A DNA stretch of 64,000 nt from Stomorhina lunata (Eukaryota; Arthropoda; Insecta; Diptera; Rhiniidae): assembly GCA_933228675.1 (NCBI GenBank), contig CAKOFX010000005.1, positions 62,001-126,000 of the forward strand. The letters are read 5' to 3'. Positions 21,821 through 35,100 of this stretch are shown one piece after another. Below the pieces are notes generated by a model. It saw only the letters and a list, made by a program, of their open reading frames with translations, searched no databases and was not told the DNA's origin. How positions within the stretch are numbered: position 1 is the first letter of the stretch; each line of letters begins with the position of its first letter. The position numbers were made by a program, and so were the translations under genes.

Positions 21821-24410
21821 TTAACTTTTCTATAACAATGTATTCCTCACGTCAACTTTTCTATAGAAATGTCTTGCTATCGTCAACTTTTCTATAGAAA
21901 TGTCTTCCTAACGTCAACTTTTCTATAGAAATGTCTTCCTAAGGTCAACTTTTCTATAGAAATGTCTTCCTAACGTCAACTTTTCTATAGAAATGTCTTC
22001 CTAACGTCAACTTTTCTATAGAAATGTCTTCCTAACGTCAACTTTTCTATAGAAATGTCTTCCTAACGTCAACTTTTCTATAGAAATGTCTTCCTAACGT
22101 CAACTTTTCTATAGAAATGTCTTCCTAACGTCAACTTTTCCATAGAAATGTCTTCCTAACGTCAACTTTTCTATAGAAATGTCTTCCTAACGCCAACTTT
22201 CCTATAGAAATGTCTTCCTAACGTCAACTTTTCTATAGAAATGTCTTCCTAACGTCAACTTTTCTATAGAAATGCCTTCCTAACGTCAACTTTTCTATAG
22301 AAATGTCTTCCTAACGTCAATTTTTCTATGAAAATGTCTTCCTAACATCATCTTTTCTATCAACTTTTCTATAGAAATGTCTTCCTTTCGTCAACTTTTC
22401 TATAGAAATGTATTCCTAACGTCAACTTCTCTATAGAAATGTCTTCCTAACGTCAACTTCTCTATAGAAATGTCTTCCTAACGTCAACTTTTCTATAGAA
22501 ATGTCTTCCTAACGTCAACTTCTCTATAGAAATGTCTTCCTAACGTCAACTTTTCTATAGAAATGTCTTCCTAACGTCAATTTTTCTATGAAAATGTCTT
22601 CCTAACATCATCTTTTCTAACAACTTTTCTATAGAAATGTCTTCCTATCGTCAACTTTTCTATAGAAATGTATTCCTAACGTCAACTTCTCTATAGAAAT
22701 GTCTTCCTTACGTCAACTTCTCTATAGAAATGTCTTCCTAACGTCAACTTTTCTATAGAAATGTCTTCCTAACGTCAATTTTTCTATGAAAATGTCTTCC
22801 TAACATCATCTTTTCTATCAACTTTTCTATAGAAATGTCTTCCTATCGTCAACTTTTCTATAGAAATGTATTCCTAACGTCAACTTCTCTATAGAAATGT
22901 CTTCCTAACGTCAACTTTTCTATAGAAATGTCTTCCTAACGTCAACTTTTCTATGGAAATGTCTTCCTAATGTCAACTTTTCTATGGAAATGTCTTCCTA
23001 ACGTCAACTTTTCTATAGAAATGTCTTCCTAACTTCAACTTTTCTATAGAAAAGTCTTCCTATCGTCAACTTTTCTATAGAAAAGTCTTCCTATCGTCAA
23101 CTTTTCTATAGAAAAGTCTTCCTATCGTCAACTTTTCTATAGAAAAGTCTTCCTATCGTCAACTTTTCTATAGAAAAATCTTCCTATCGTCAACTTTTCT
23201 ATAGAAAAGTATTCCTATCGTCAACTTTTCTATAGAAAAGTATTCCTATCGTCAACTTTTCTATAGAAAAGTATTCCTATCGTCAACTTTTCTATACAAA
23301 AGTATTCCTATCGTCAACTTACCTATAGAAATGTTTTCCTATCGTCAACTTTTATATAGAAATGTCATCCTTTCGTCAACTTTTCTAAAGAAATGTCTTC
23401 CTGTCGTCTACTTTTCTTAAGAAATATCTTCCTATCTTTAACTTTTCTAAGAAATATCTTCGTCATTTTTTTATAGAAATGTCTTCCTTTGGCCAACTTT
23501 TCTATAAAAATGTCTTTCTTGGGTCAACTTTTCTATAGAAATGTTTTCCTTTAGTCAATTTTTCTATAGAAATTTCTTTCTTTCGTCAACTTTTCTATAG
23601 AAATGTCTTCCTTTGGTCAATTTTTCTATAGAATTGTCTTCCTTTGGTCAACTTTTCTACAGAAATGTCTTCTTTTGGTCAACTTGTCTATAAAAATATC
23701 TTCTTTTGATTAAGTTTTCTATAGAAATATTTTCCTTTGGTCAACATTTTTGTAAAAATGTTTTCCTTTGGTCAGCATTTCTATAGAAATATTTCCTTTG
23801 GTAAACGTTTCTATCAAAATGTCCTCCTATCGTCAACTTTTCTGTAGAAATGTCTTTCTTTGGTCATCTTTTAAATGTGTTTCTTTGGTCATGTTTTCTA
23901 TAGAAATGTCTTTCTTTCTCCAACTTTTCTAGAGAAATGCCTTTATTTTTTCAACTTTTCTATAGAAATGTTTTCCTTTGCTCAACTATATTATAGAAGT
24001 ATATTCCTTTTAAAAACTTTTCTATATAAATGTCTTCCTATCGTCAACTTTTCTATAGAAATGGTATCCTCTTGTCAACTTTTTTATAGAAATATCTCCA
24101 TCCATTTTCTTAAGAAATGTTTTTCTTAAGAAATGTTTTTCTATCTTAAATTTTTCTTAGAAAATCTCTTTCTATGGCCAATTTTTCTAAGAAATGTCTT
24201 CCTTTCGTAATTTTTCTATAGAAGTGTCTTCCTTTAGTCAACTTTTCTATATAAATGTCTTCCCTTCCTCAACTTTTTCAAGAAATGCCTTCCGATCTTC
24301 AATTTTTCCTAAGAAATGTCCTACTATCTTCTACTTTTCTAATGAAATGTCATCTATAGAAGTATCTTTCTATGGTCAACTTTTCTATAAAAATGTCTTC
24401 ATTAATTTAA
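21821..24410 (-). repeat. 31-bp minisatellite, family A, array A2 (~80 units), inverted
   Basis: Units read CCTAACGTCAACTTTTCTAT then AGAAATGTCTT, the complement orientation of array A1, mainly the GACGTTAGG subtype. A composite block with TTTTTCTATGAAAATG and AACATCATC recurs at about 22321, 22581 and 22779. A subarray with AGAAAAGTCTTCC runs from 23040 to 23330. After about 23330 units decay steadily and merge into unique sequence. Confidence 0.95.
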
Positions 24411-24442
24411 TATTTAAACAATTTTTATTTTAAATTTCAAAA

Positions 24443-24480
24443 CTAATTTCTGATTCTTTGCCTTTCTTTTCAGGTAAGAT
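24443..24480 (+). other. Candidate recursive splice site (abutting 3' and 5' splice signals)
   Basis: CTAAT (24443-24447, fly branch-point form) is followed by a pyrimidine-rich tract, then TTTTCAG ending at 24473, then GTAAGA from 24474. A 3' splice site directly abutting a 5' splice site is the signature of ratchet points used to remove very long Drosophila introns in steps. The host gene would be on the plus strand. There is no exon or transcript evidence here. In AT-rich DNA such strings can also occur by chance. Confidence 0.4.
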
Positions 24481-26157
24481 TTGTTTATAATATTATAAAA
24501 GATAAGTACAAAATATTTTTTTTGTTTATTGTTAGATATTTATAAAGTCAAGTTTTTAAATAAGAAAGAAAAATATTAAAATTGTTATGAAAAAAAATTC
24601 ATAAATTTGAAATTATAAAAAATTTTTAACAAAGTATCCGAATAAATATTTATTAAGATTTACCCTAATAACCCGTAAAATTTATTATTTAATTTTGATA
24701 CACTAAATAATTTCGAAAATTTATTAACTCTTAAATTTTAATATTTATTTCTTGTTTGCAAAATTTTCAAACGATTTCACTACAAACAAAATTGTTCTAA
24801 AAAATTTGACAAGAAGATTTTGCTAAGCAAACTATGCAAAACTATTTGTCCTTGCTCCTTTTTTGTTAGTTTTGTGTTTGTGAAAGTATTTAAAAATGTT
24901 GTAAAAGGGATAAAGCAATAGAAATGCTGAAATATTTTTCATATTATATGAATTTAGTTTCTGTTTTCGGTAAGATTTTCTTTGAGTCCTTTGTATTCTC
25001 GAAACATAATCTCTAAGGACAAAAGGTAACGGCAGTGCAGAAGGTAAATGATGATGAAATTTTTGTAATATTTGAGATTTGATAAATAAAGTTGTTTGCT
25101 AGTTTCCAAAAGGCTAAAAGTTGATGTAATATAAAATTTGAGTTTATGTAAAATTTTGTGAAAACTATGTTTTTAAGTGTGAGGTTAAAAGACTTCATTT
25201 AGGAGACCCTGATATATGGCTACTTATCATGATGATATTTAATTATACTTTGAAGTCATACTAAAAGTTTATTATTTCTCTTAGATACAATATGAAATAG
25301 CCAATCACAAATATTTAAACAAGAGTATAAATTAATCGAAGAAACTTAAAATTACAGAAATTTTCCATTTACTAACTTAAACCCTATTTTGTTGGTTTTG
25401 AATAAAAAAATGAATATATTTTTTTGTAGCAACAAAAAATGCATTCAAAATTTATGGATAAAATACTCTAATACGTAATTTCTACCTGTATCTACTCCAC
25501 CTGGATAAGAAGAGCACTTCAAAACTAGACAATAAAAAGTAGAAACATATATATTTACAAAATAAAATAAAAAAAAAACTCTCACAGGGTCTGTTGGCTA
25601 TGTTTTTCTTTATTGGGTTATAAATTAGTAAGAACTCTATAAAGTTCAACTAAATTGCTTGGTGTTTTGTGATAAAACAATTTTTTGTCATTTTCCTTTT
25701 TTAATACCAACATATTCAAATTCTTCTTTACTATAGTAAAGTGCTATAAAATAGTATCTATGCAAAAAAATTTAAAAATTTATTTATATGCAAGTTGCAT
25801 GTTTAATTACTCAACAAAAATTGGAATTTTGTTATTCTATGTTACAACTTCTGGATTTTAGCAGACGAGAATAAAATAATAAATATATGATGTTGCAAAT
25901 GAAAAACGTGCGGACTCTGTTTAATAAATATTTTAACACTCGAATATCCAGTATCTTTTTCTTACTTTTTGAACTCTTGCTTATGGACATTTTTGAAAGT
26001 TCATTTGATTTGCTTTCTTTTCATCTTTTCAATACCGTTCTTTATACTATAAATGTAATACTGTGCTACACCCAAAATATTCAAGAATCTCCATATACCA
26101 TATTTTATTTTTTTTTTAGTTCCCATAGCTCTACCTCTTATTGTTTTTATGTCTTTA
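24481..26157. other. Unique AT-rich sequence, nothing recognised
   Basis: No transposon end or repeat partner. The 119-codon frame at 25887-26246 translates as Phe/Leu/Ile/Tyr-rich low-complexity sequence and runs into the next minisatellite, so I do not regard it as a gene. Confidence 0.6.
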
Positions 26158-28185
26158 CTATAAAAATAGTATATCTTAGAAAAAATTTATATAAAAATAG
26201 GAAATTAAAAAAAAAAATATTCAGTTTTATAAAATTTTCTCTATAAAAATAGTAAATTTTCGAAAATGTTCCTATAAATATAGTAAATTTTTCGAAAATT
26301 TATATATAAATTGTTGAAAATTTTTCTATCAAAATAGTAAATTTTGAAAAATTTTCTACACAAATAGTAAATTTTCGAAAAATTTCCCATATAAGTAGTA
26401 ACTTTTCGAAAAATTTCCTATAAAAATAGTAAATTTTCAAAAAATTTCTTATAAAAATAGCAAATTTTCGAAAAATTTCCCACAAAGATAGTAAATTTTC
26501 GAAAATGTTCCTATAATAAAAGTAAATTTTCGAAAATGTTCCTATTAAAATAGTAAATTTTCAAAATGTTCCTCTCAAAATAGTAAATTTTCGAAAATGT
26601 TCCTGCAAAAATAGTAAATTTTCGAAAATGTTCCTATAATAATAGTAAATTTTCGAAAATTTTCTAATAATAATAGCAAATTTTCGAAAATGTTATAATA
26701 AAATTAGTAAATTTTCGAAAATTTTCCAATAAGAATAGTAAATTTTTGAAAATTTTTCTAAGAAAATAGTAAATTTTCGAAAACTTTCCTATTAAAATAA
26801 TAATTTTTCAAAAATTTTCCTATCAAAATAGTAAATTTTCGAAATTTTTCCTATAAAAATTGTAACATTTCGGAAATGTTCCTAAAAAAATAGTATAGTT
26901 CCTATACAAATAGTAAATTTTCTTATAAAAATAGTAAATTTTGAAAAATTTCCTATAAAAATAGTACATTTTCCTACAACAACAGTAAATTTTCGAAAAT
27001 TTTCCATTAAAAATTTAAAATTTTTGAAAATTTTCCTATAAAAATAATAAATTTTCGAGTATATTACTATAAAAATAGTAAATTTTTGAAAAGTTTCCTT
27101 TAAAAATAGTAAATTTGTGTAAACTTTCTTATAAAAATAGTAAATATTCCGAAATTTTCCATTATAAATAGTATATTTTCGAAAATTTTCCTATTAAAAA
27201 TAATAATGTAAATTTTCAAAAAATTTTCCTATAAAAATAGTATATTTATGAAAATTTTCCAAATAAAATAGTAAATTCTCATAAATTTTCCTATAAAAAT
27301 AGTAAGTTTTTGAAAATATTCCTAAAAAAATTAGTTAAAATTTTCAAAAAAAAAAATAGTAAATTTTTGAAAATTTTTCTATAAATTTTTTGAAAATGTT
27401 CCCATAAAAATAGTAAATTTTTGAAAAATTTCCTATCAAAAAAATTAATTTTATAAGATTTTCTATAAAAATAGTAAATTTTTGAAAATTTTTCTAAAAA
27501 TAGTAAATTTTCGAAAAGTTACCTATAAAAAAAATAAATTTTTGAAAATTTTCCTATAAAAAATAGTAAATTTTCAAAAATTTTCCTAAAAGTGGTAAAT
27601 TTTCGAAAAGTTTCCTATAAAAAAAAAGTAAATTTTCGAAAATTTTTCTATAAAAATAGTAAATTTTCGAAAACTTTCTTAATAAAATAGTAAATTTTTT
27701 AAAAAAATTCTTATAAAAATAAAAAATTTTTGAAAGTAAATTTTCGAAAATTTTCCTATAAAAATGGTCAATTTTCGAAAATTTTCTTTTACAAAAAATT
27801 AATTTTCGAAAATTTTCCTATAAAAATAATAAATTTTCGAAAACTTTTCTATAAAAATAGTAAATTTTGAAAAAATTTCTTATAAAGATAGTAAACTTTT
27901 GAACATTTTATTATAAAAATATTAAATTTTTGAAAAATTTTCCTATCAAAATAGTCAAATTTCGAAAATATTCCTATAAAAATATTAAGTTTTCGAAAAT
28001 TTGTCTGAAAATAGCAATTTATCGTAAATTTACTATAAAATTAGTTAATTTTCGAAAATTTTCCTATAAACATAGTAAATTTTCCTAAATTTTTTATAAA
28101 AATGAGAAGTTTTCCTATAAAAAATTTAAAATTTTCGAAAATTTTCCTGTAAAAATTTTAAATTTTTGAAAATTTTACAAGAAAA
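26158..28185 (+). repeat. Minisatellite family D, 31-bp unit, strongly diverged (~65 units)
   Basis: Typical units read CCTATAAAAATAGTAAATTT then TCGAAAATTTT. Point changes and small indels are frequent, so spacing drifts around 31. The unit is that of family C with one G fewer and one T more. The high divergence implies an old array not recently homogenised. Confidence 0.93.
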
Positions 28186-28736
28186 CTGTTTCAAATTGAG
28201 TATTAGCATTAGCCCACATCATTTCTTTTTTAACATTGCAGCGATACAAGTTTTGGCATATACTTATATCTACTCCTCCTTTTTGAAGATAATCCAATTT
28301 TAATAATAATTTTGATTTTTATTTTAATTATATAAATTTTATTAAAATGAAATTACAAACCACTATTAAATATACATATATAGCCTCCAGTTGATTTATT
28401 GAAAAAAAGACAAACAAAAAATTTCGTATAGATATAACATTAATTTACTTAATGTTATTAATTCTACAAGGGCAGACAACCATTGTCATTGAACTTTCTA
28501 TATACAATTACTTTTGCTTTAGGTATAGAAACATCCGCCTCATTTATTGGTTTAAAATTAATTAAAAATTCCATAGAAAAAGCTATAAGAAAAACCATCA
28601 ACAAACATATGGTTAATTAAATGGAAAGTAATTTAAAAACAAAAACGCGACTAGACTTAACATGGGCATATAAATCAAAGCATACTTTAAGGGTGAAATA
28701 GCCCATCTACGAGAAAATTAAATTATGTGCTTCATT
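28186..28736. other. Unique spacer between minisatellites D and B
   Basis: AT-rich, no recognisable motif, no open frame. Confidence 0.6.
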
Positions 28737-31070
28737 TTTTAAAATATTTCTATCGAAAATTTTTCTATAGAAAAATATTTCTATCGAAAATTTTTCTATA
28801 GAAAAATATTTCTATCGAAAATTTTTCTATAGAAAAATATTTCTATCGAAAATTTTTCTATAGAAAAATATTTCTATCGAAAATTTTTCTTTAGAAAAAT
28901 ATTTCTATCGAAAATTTTTCTATAGAAAAATATTTCTATCGAAAATTTTTCTATAGAAAAATATTTCTATCGAAAATTTTTCTATAGAAAAATATTTCTA
29001 TCGAAAATTTTTCTATAGAAAAATATTTCTATCGAAAATTTTTCTATAGAAAAATATTTCTATCGAAAATTTTTCTATAGAAAAATATTTCTATCAAAAA
29101 TTTTTCTATAGAAAAATATTTCTATCGAAAATTTTTCTATAGAAAAATATTTCTATCGAAAATTTTTCTATAGAAAAATATTTCTATCGAAAATTTTTCT
29201 ATAGAAAAATATTTCTATCGAAAATTTTTCTATAGAAAAATATTTCTATCGAAAATTTTTCTATAGAAAAATATTTCTATCGAAAATTTTTCTATAGAAA
29301 AATATTTCTATCGAAAATTTTTCTATAGAAAAATATTTCTATCGAAAATTTTTCTATAGAAAAATATTTCTATCGAAAATTTTTCTATAGAAAAATATTT
29401 CTATCGAAAATTTTTCTACAGAAAAATATTTCTATCGAAAATTTTTCTACAGAAAAATATTTCTATCGAAAATTTTTCTATAGAAAAAAATTTCTATCGA
29501 AAATTTTTCTATAGAAAAAAATTTCTATCGAAAATTTTTCTATAGAAAAAAATTTCTATCGAAAATTTTTCTATAGAAAAATATTTCTTTCGAAAATTTT
29601 TCTATAGAAAAATATTTCTATCGAAAATTTTTCTATAGAAAAATATTTCTATCGAAAATTTTTCTATAGAAAAATATTACTATCGAAAATTTTTCTATAG
29701 AAAAATATTTCTATCGAAAATTTTTCTATAGAAAAATATTTCTATCGAAAATTTTTCTATAGAAAAATATTTCTATCGAAAATTTTTCTATAGAAAAATA
29801 TTTCTATGGAAAATTTTTCTACAGAAAAAAATTTCTATCAAAAATTTTTCTATAGAAAAAAATTTCTATCGAAAATTTTTCTATAGAAAAAAATTTTTAT
29901 CGAAAATTTTTCTATAGAAAAATATTTCTTTCGAAAATTTTTCTATAGAAAAATATTTCTATCGAAAATTTTTCTATAGAAAAATATTTCTATCAAAAAT
30001 TTTTCTATAGAAAAATATTTCTATCAAAAATTTTTCTATAGAAAATATTTCTATCGAAAATTTTTCTATAGAAAAATATTACTATCGAAAATTTTTCTAT
30101 AGAAAAATATTTCTATAGAAAATTTTTCTATAGAAAAATATTTCTATCGAAAATTTTTCTATAGAAAAATATTTCTATCGAAAATTTTTCTATAGAAAAA
30201 TATTTCTATCGAAAATTTTTCTATAGAAAAATATTTCTATCGAAAATTTTTCTATAGAAAAATATTTCTATCGAAAAATTTTCTATAGAAAAATATTTCT
30301 ATCGAAAATTTTTCTATAGAAAAATATTTCTATCGAAAATTTTTCTATAGAAAAATATTTCTATCGAAAATTTTTCTATAGAAAAATATTTCTATCGAAA
30401 ATTTTTCTATAGAAAAATATTTCTATCGAAAATTTTTCTATAGAAAAATATTTCTATCGAAAATTTTTCTATAGAAAAAAATTTTTATCGAAAATTTTTC
30501 TATAGAAAAATATTTCTTTCGAAAATTTTTCTATAGAAAAATATTTCTATCGAAAATTTTTCTATAGAAAAATATTTCTATCAAAAATTTTTCTATAGAA
30601 AAATATTTCTATCAAAAATTTTTCTATAGAAAATATTTCTATCGAAAGTTTTTCTATAGAAAAATATTACTATCGAAAATTTTTCTATAGAAAAATATTT
30701 CTATCGAAAATTTTTCTATAGAAAAATATTTCTATCGAAAATTTTTCTATAGAAAAATATTTCTATCGAAAAATTTTCTATAGAAAAATATTTCTATCGA
30801 AAATTTTTCTATAGAAAAATATTTCTATCGAAAATTTTTCTATAGAAAAATATTTCTATCGAAAATTTTTCTATAGAAAAATATTTCTATCGAAAATTTT
30901 TCTATAGAAAAATATTTCTATCGAAAATTTTTCTATAGAAAAATATTTCTATCGAAAATTTTTCTATAGAAAAATATTTCTATCGAAAATTTTTCAATTG
31001 AAAAATATTTCTATCAAAATTTTTATAAAGAAAAATATTTCTACCGAAAATTTTTCTATAGAAAAATATA
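28737..31070. repeat. Minisatellite family B, 31-bp unit (~75 units)
   Basis: The unit reads CTATCGAAAATTTTTCTATA then GAAAAATATTT. It contains TTTCTATAGAAA, the same 12-bp palindrome as family A. A 588-bp higher-order duplication is visible: the variant AAATTTTTATCG is at 29891 and 30479, and the short-unit variant GAAAATATTT is at 30041 and 30629. Confidence 0.97.
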
Positions 31071-32179
31071 TTGCCAAAAAGATTTGAAAATTTTGTATGA
31101 CCAAATTACCCCAGTTGCTTTAAATTTTGCTTCTAGCATATAAAGGACCAAATGTTATTAATGGACCACAAGCATTTATTACTAAAATAAGGCAAGTGCC
31201 TCTAACAAAAAAGCTTTAATATTTTTTTCTATTCTTCCTCATATTAAAAAGGTTCCAGCGTAATATCAATCATAATTAATTATTAGAAAATATTTATTGC
31301 GGTTGTGGTTGAACGTTAGTGGTAAAGACACATTTTTGGGATGAATTTTTGTCAAGAAGCAGCCATAACAATTTAAAAATGCAATCAAGTAGAACAATTT
31401 CTAATATTATAGGTCACATAAAAGTTGAAACACTTACACTTCATACTCTTAAAAAGTAACGATGTGTGGAAAGTCTTGTGGAATATATAAGGAAAGGATC
31501 TTAAAAAAGTTTGAGTTAAACAAAATGCAATCTTGATAGCGATTATGCAGTATTTTACACTTCTTAATATATATATTTTTTTCGTTTGTAACCTTTATGA
31601 TGACATTACCAAACTGAGCGATATATAAGATTTTTTTTTGATGATTTTCAATTTAGCTTTTTAGAATAAAAGCCCACAGGTTTTATGCATAAAGCTTTCA
31701 AATTTTATTTGTGCTTGACAAAATTAATCACTTTTTAACTGCTTAATCATACCATCAACATCTTCTTTAAAAGCATAAGGATTTTGAAAGAAATTTGCTT
31801 AAAAAGTTTCTTATATAAATTAAAAAAAAAGGTTTATTTAAAAAAATCCATTCTTGAAAAATAAAATTGAATGCTTCAAATACAAATATTTTTTATGGAG
31901 CCACGTAACTTATTCAAGGCGGCAACATAAGGAGTTAAACAAAGGCAAAGAAAATTTGAATGCAGAAGTTAAGAAAAGGAGCTGTTGCTGGGTAATTGAG
32001 TGAAAAATGTTCTTAAACATCAATTTGCTACAACATCTAGACTATTTGTAATGCCGACAAATAATTTATATTAAAGAATGAAATCAAGGTTTGGCATTAA
32101 CTGTAAAAAAAGCATTTTTTTGTGCATTTTTTTTTATTTACATAATAGAAGAATTGATATTTTTCTCATATAATCTAAA
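31071..32179. other. Unique spacer between minisatellites B and C
   Basis: AT-rich, no open frame or transposon terminus recognised. Confidence 0.6.
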
Positions 32180-35100
32180 CTAAAAATAGTAAATTTTTGA
32201 AAATTTTCCTATAAATGGAAATGTTTGAAAAATTAAATTTTCAAAATAGTAATTTTTTGAAAAATTTCCTAAAAAAAAATAGTAAATTTTTGAAAAATTT
32301 CCTTTAAAAATAGTAAATTTTTGAAAAATTTCCCTTAAAAATAGTAAATTTTTGAAAAATTTACTATAAAAATAGTAAATTTTTGAAAAATTTACTATAA
32401 AAATAGTAAATTTTTGAAAAATTTACTAAAAAAGTAGTAAATCTTTGAAAAATTTCTTATAAAATAGTAAATTTTTGAAAAATTTCCTATAAAATAGTAA
32501 ATTTTTGAAAAAATTTCCTATCAAAATAGTAAACTTTCGGAAAATTTCCTATACAAATAGTAAATTTTTGAAAAATTTCCTATAAAATAGTAAATTTTTG
32601 AAAAAATTCCTATAAAATAGTAAATTTTTTAAAAATTTCCTATAAAAATAGTAAATTTTTGAAAATTTTCCTATACAAATATTAAATTTTTGGAAATTTT
32701 CCTATCAAAATAGTAAGTTTTTGAATAATTTGCTATAAAAATGGTAAATTTTCGAATAATTTCCTGTAAAAAAAGTAATTTTTCGGAAAATTTCCTATAA
32801 AAATAGTAAATTTTCGGAAAATTTCCTATAAAAGTAGTACATTTTCGGAAAATTTCCTATAAAAATAGTAAACTTTCGGAAAATTTCCTATAAAAATAGT
32901 AAATTTCGGAAAATTTCCGATACAAATAGTAAATTTTCGGAAAATTTCCTACAAAAATAGTAAATTTTCGGAAAATTTCCTATAAAAATAGTAAATTTTC
33001 GTAAAATTTCCTATAAAAATAGTAAATTTTCGGAAAATTTCCTATAAAAATAGTAAATTTTCGGAAAATTTCCTATAAAAATAGTAAATTTTCGGAAAAT
33101 TTCCTATAAAAATAGTAAATTTTCGGAAAATTTCCTAAAAAATAGTAAATTTTCGGAAAATTTCCTTTAAAAATACTAAATTTTTGGAAAATTTCCTATA
33201 AAAATAGTAAATTTTTGGAAAATTTCCTATAAAAATAGTAAATTTTCGGAAAATTTCCTATAAAAATAGTAAATTTTCGGAAAATTTCCTATAAAAATAG
33301 TAAATTTTCGGAAAATTTCCTATAAAAATAGTAAATTTTCGGAAAATTTCCTATAAAAATAGTAAATTTTCGGAAAATTTCCTATAAAAATAGTAAATTT
33401 TCGGAAAATTTCCTATAAAAATAGTAAATTTTCGGAAAATTTCCTATAAAAATAGTAAATTTTCGGAAAATTTCCTATAAAAATAGTAAATTTTAGGAAA
33501 ATTTCCTATAAAAATAGTAAATTTTAGGAAAATTTCCTATAAAAATAGTAAATTTTCGGAAAATTTCCTATAAAAATAATAAATTTTCGGAAAATTTCCT
33601 ATAAAAATAGTAAATTTTCGGAAAATTTCCTATAAAAATAGTAAATTTTCGGAAAATTTCCTATAAAAATAGTAAATTTTCGGAAAATTTCCTATAAAAA
33701 TAGTAAATTTTCGGAAAATTTCCTATAAAAATAGTAAATTTTCGGAAAATTTCCTATAAAAATAGTAAATTTTCGGAAAATTTCCTATAAAAATAGTAAA
33801 TTTTCGGAAAATTTCCTATAAAAATAGTAAATTTTCGGAAAATTTCCTATAAAAATAGTAAATTTTCGGAAAATTTCCTATAAAAATAGTAAATTTTCGG
33901 AAAATTTCCTATAAAAATAGTAAATTTTCGGAAAATTTCCTATAAAAATAGTAAATTTTCGGAAAATTTCCTATAAAAATAGTAAATCTTCGGAAAATTT
34001 CATATAAAAATAGTAAATTTTCGGAAAATTTCCTATAAAAATAGTAAACTTTCGGAAAATTTCCTATACAAATAGTAAATTTTCGGAAAATTTCCTATAC
34101 AAATAGTAAATTTTCGGAAAATTTCCTATAAAAATAGTAAATTTTCGGAAAATTTCCTATAAAAATAGTAAATTTTCGGAAAATTTCCTATAAAAATAGT
34201 AAATTTTCGCAAAAATTTCCTATAAAAATAGTAAATCTTCGGAAAATTTCATATAAAAATAGTAAATTTTCGGAAAATTTCCTATAAAAATAGTATATTT
34301 TTGAAAAATTTCCTATAAAAATAGTAAATCTTTGAAAAATTTCCTATAAAAATAGTAAATTTTTGAAAAATTTCCTATTAAAATAGAAAATTTTTAAAAA
34401 ATAATTTCCTATAAAAATAGTAAATTTTTGAAAAATTTCCTATAAAAATAGTAAATTTTCGGAAAATTTCCTATAAAAACAGTAAATTTTAGGAAAATTT
34501 CCTATAAAAATAGTAAATTTTCGGAAAATTTCCTATAAAAATAGTAAATTTTCGGAAAATTTCCTATAAAAATAGTAAATTTTCGAAAAATTTCCTATAA
34601 AAATAGTAAATTTTCGGAAAATTTCCTATAAAAATAGTAAATTTTCGGAAAATTTCCTATAAAAATAGTAAATTTTCGGAAAACTTCCTATAAAAATAGT
34701 AAATTTTTGGAAAATTTCCTATAAAAAGAGTAAATTTTCGGAAAATTTCCTATAAAAGTAGTAAATTTTCGGAAAATTTCCTATAAAAATAGTAAATTTT
34801 CGGAAAATTTCATATAAAAATAGTAAATTTTCGGAAAGTTTCATATAAAAAGAGAAAATTTTCGGAAAATTTCCTATAAAAATAGTAAATTTTTGGAAAA
34901 TTTCCTATAAAAATAGTAAATTTTCGGAAAATTTACTATAAAAATAGTAAATTTTCGGAAAATTTCCTATAAAAATAGTAAATTTTCGGAAAATTTCCTA
35001 TAAAAATAGTAAATTTTCGGAAAATTTCCTATAAAAATAGTAAATTTTCGGAAAATTTCCTATAAAAATAGTAAATTTTCGGAAAATTTCCTATAAAAAT

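Noticed and set aside
24955..24985. TTTTCGGTAAGATTTT as a second recursive splice site
   Set aside because: It has G instead of the obligatory A of the acceptor AG, so only the donor half fits.
24968..25200. Minus-strand 61-codon frame at 25013-25198 as a small gene
   Set aside because: No recognisable motif, no start context or conservation evidence.
25887..26246. 119-codon plus-strand frame
   Set aside because: Hydrophobic low-complexity translation of AT-rich DNA running into a minisatellite; no motif, no codon bias.
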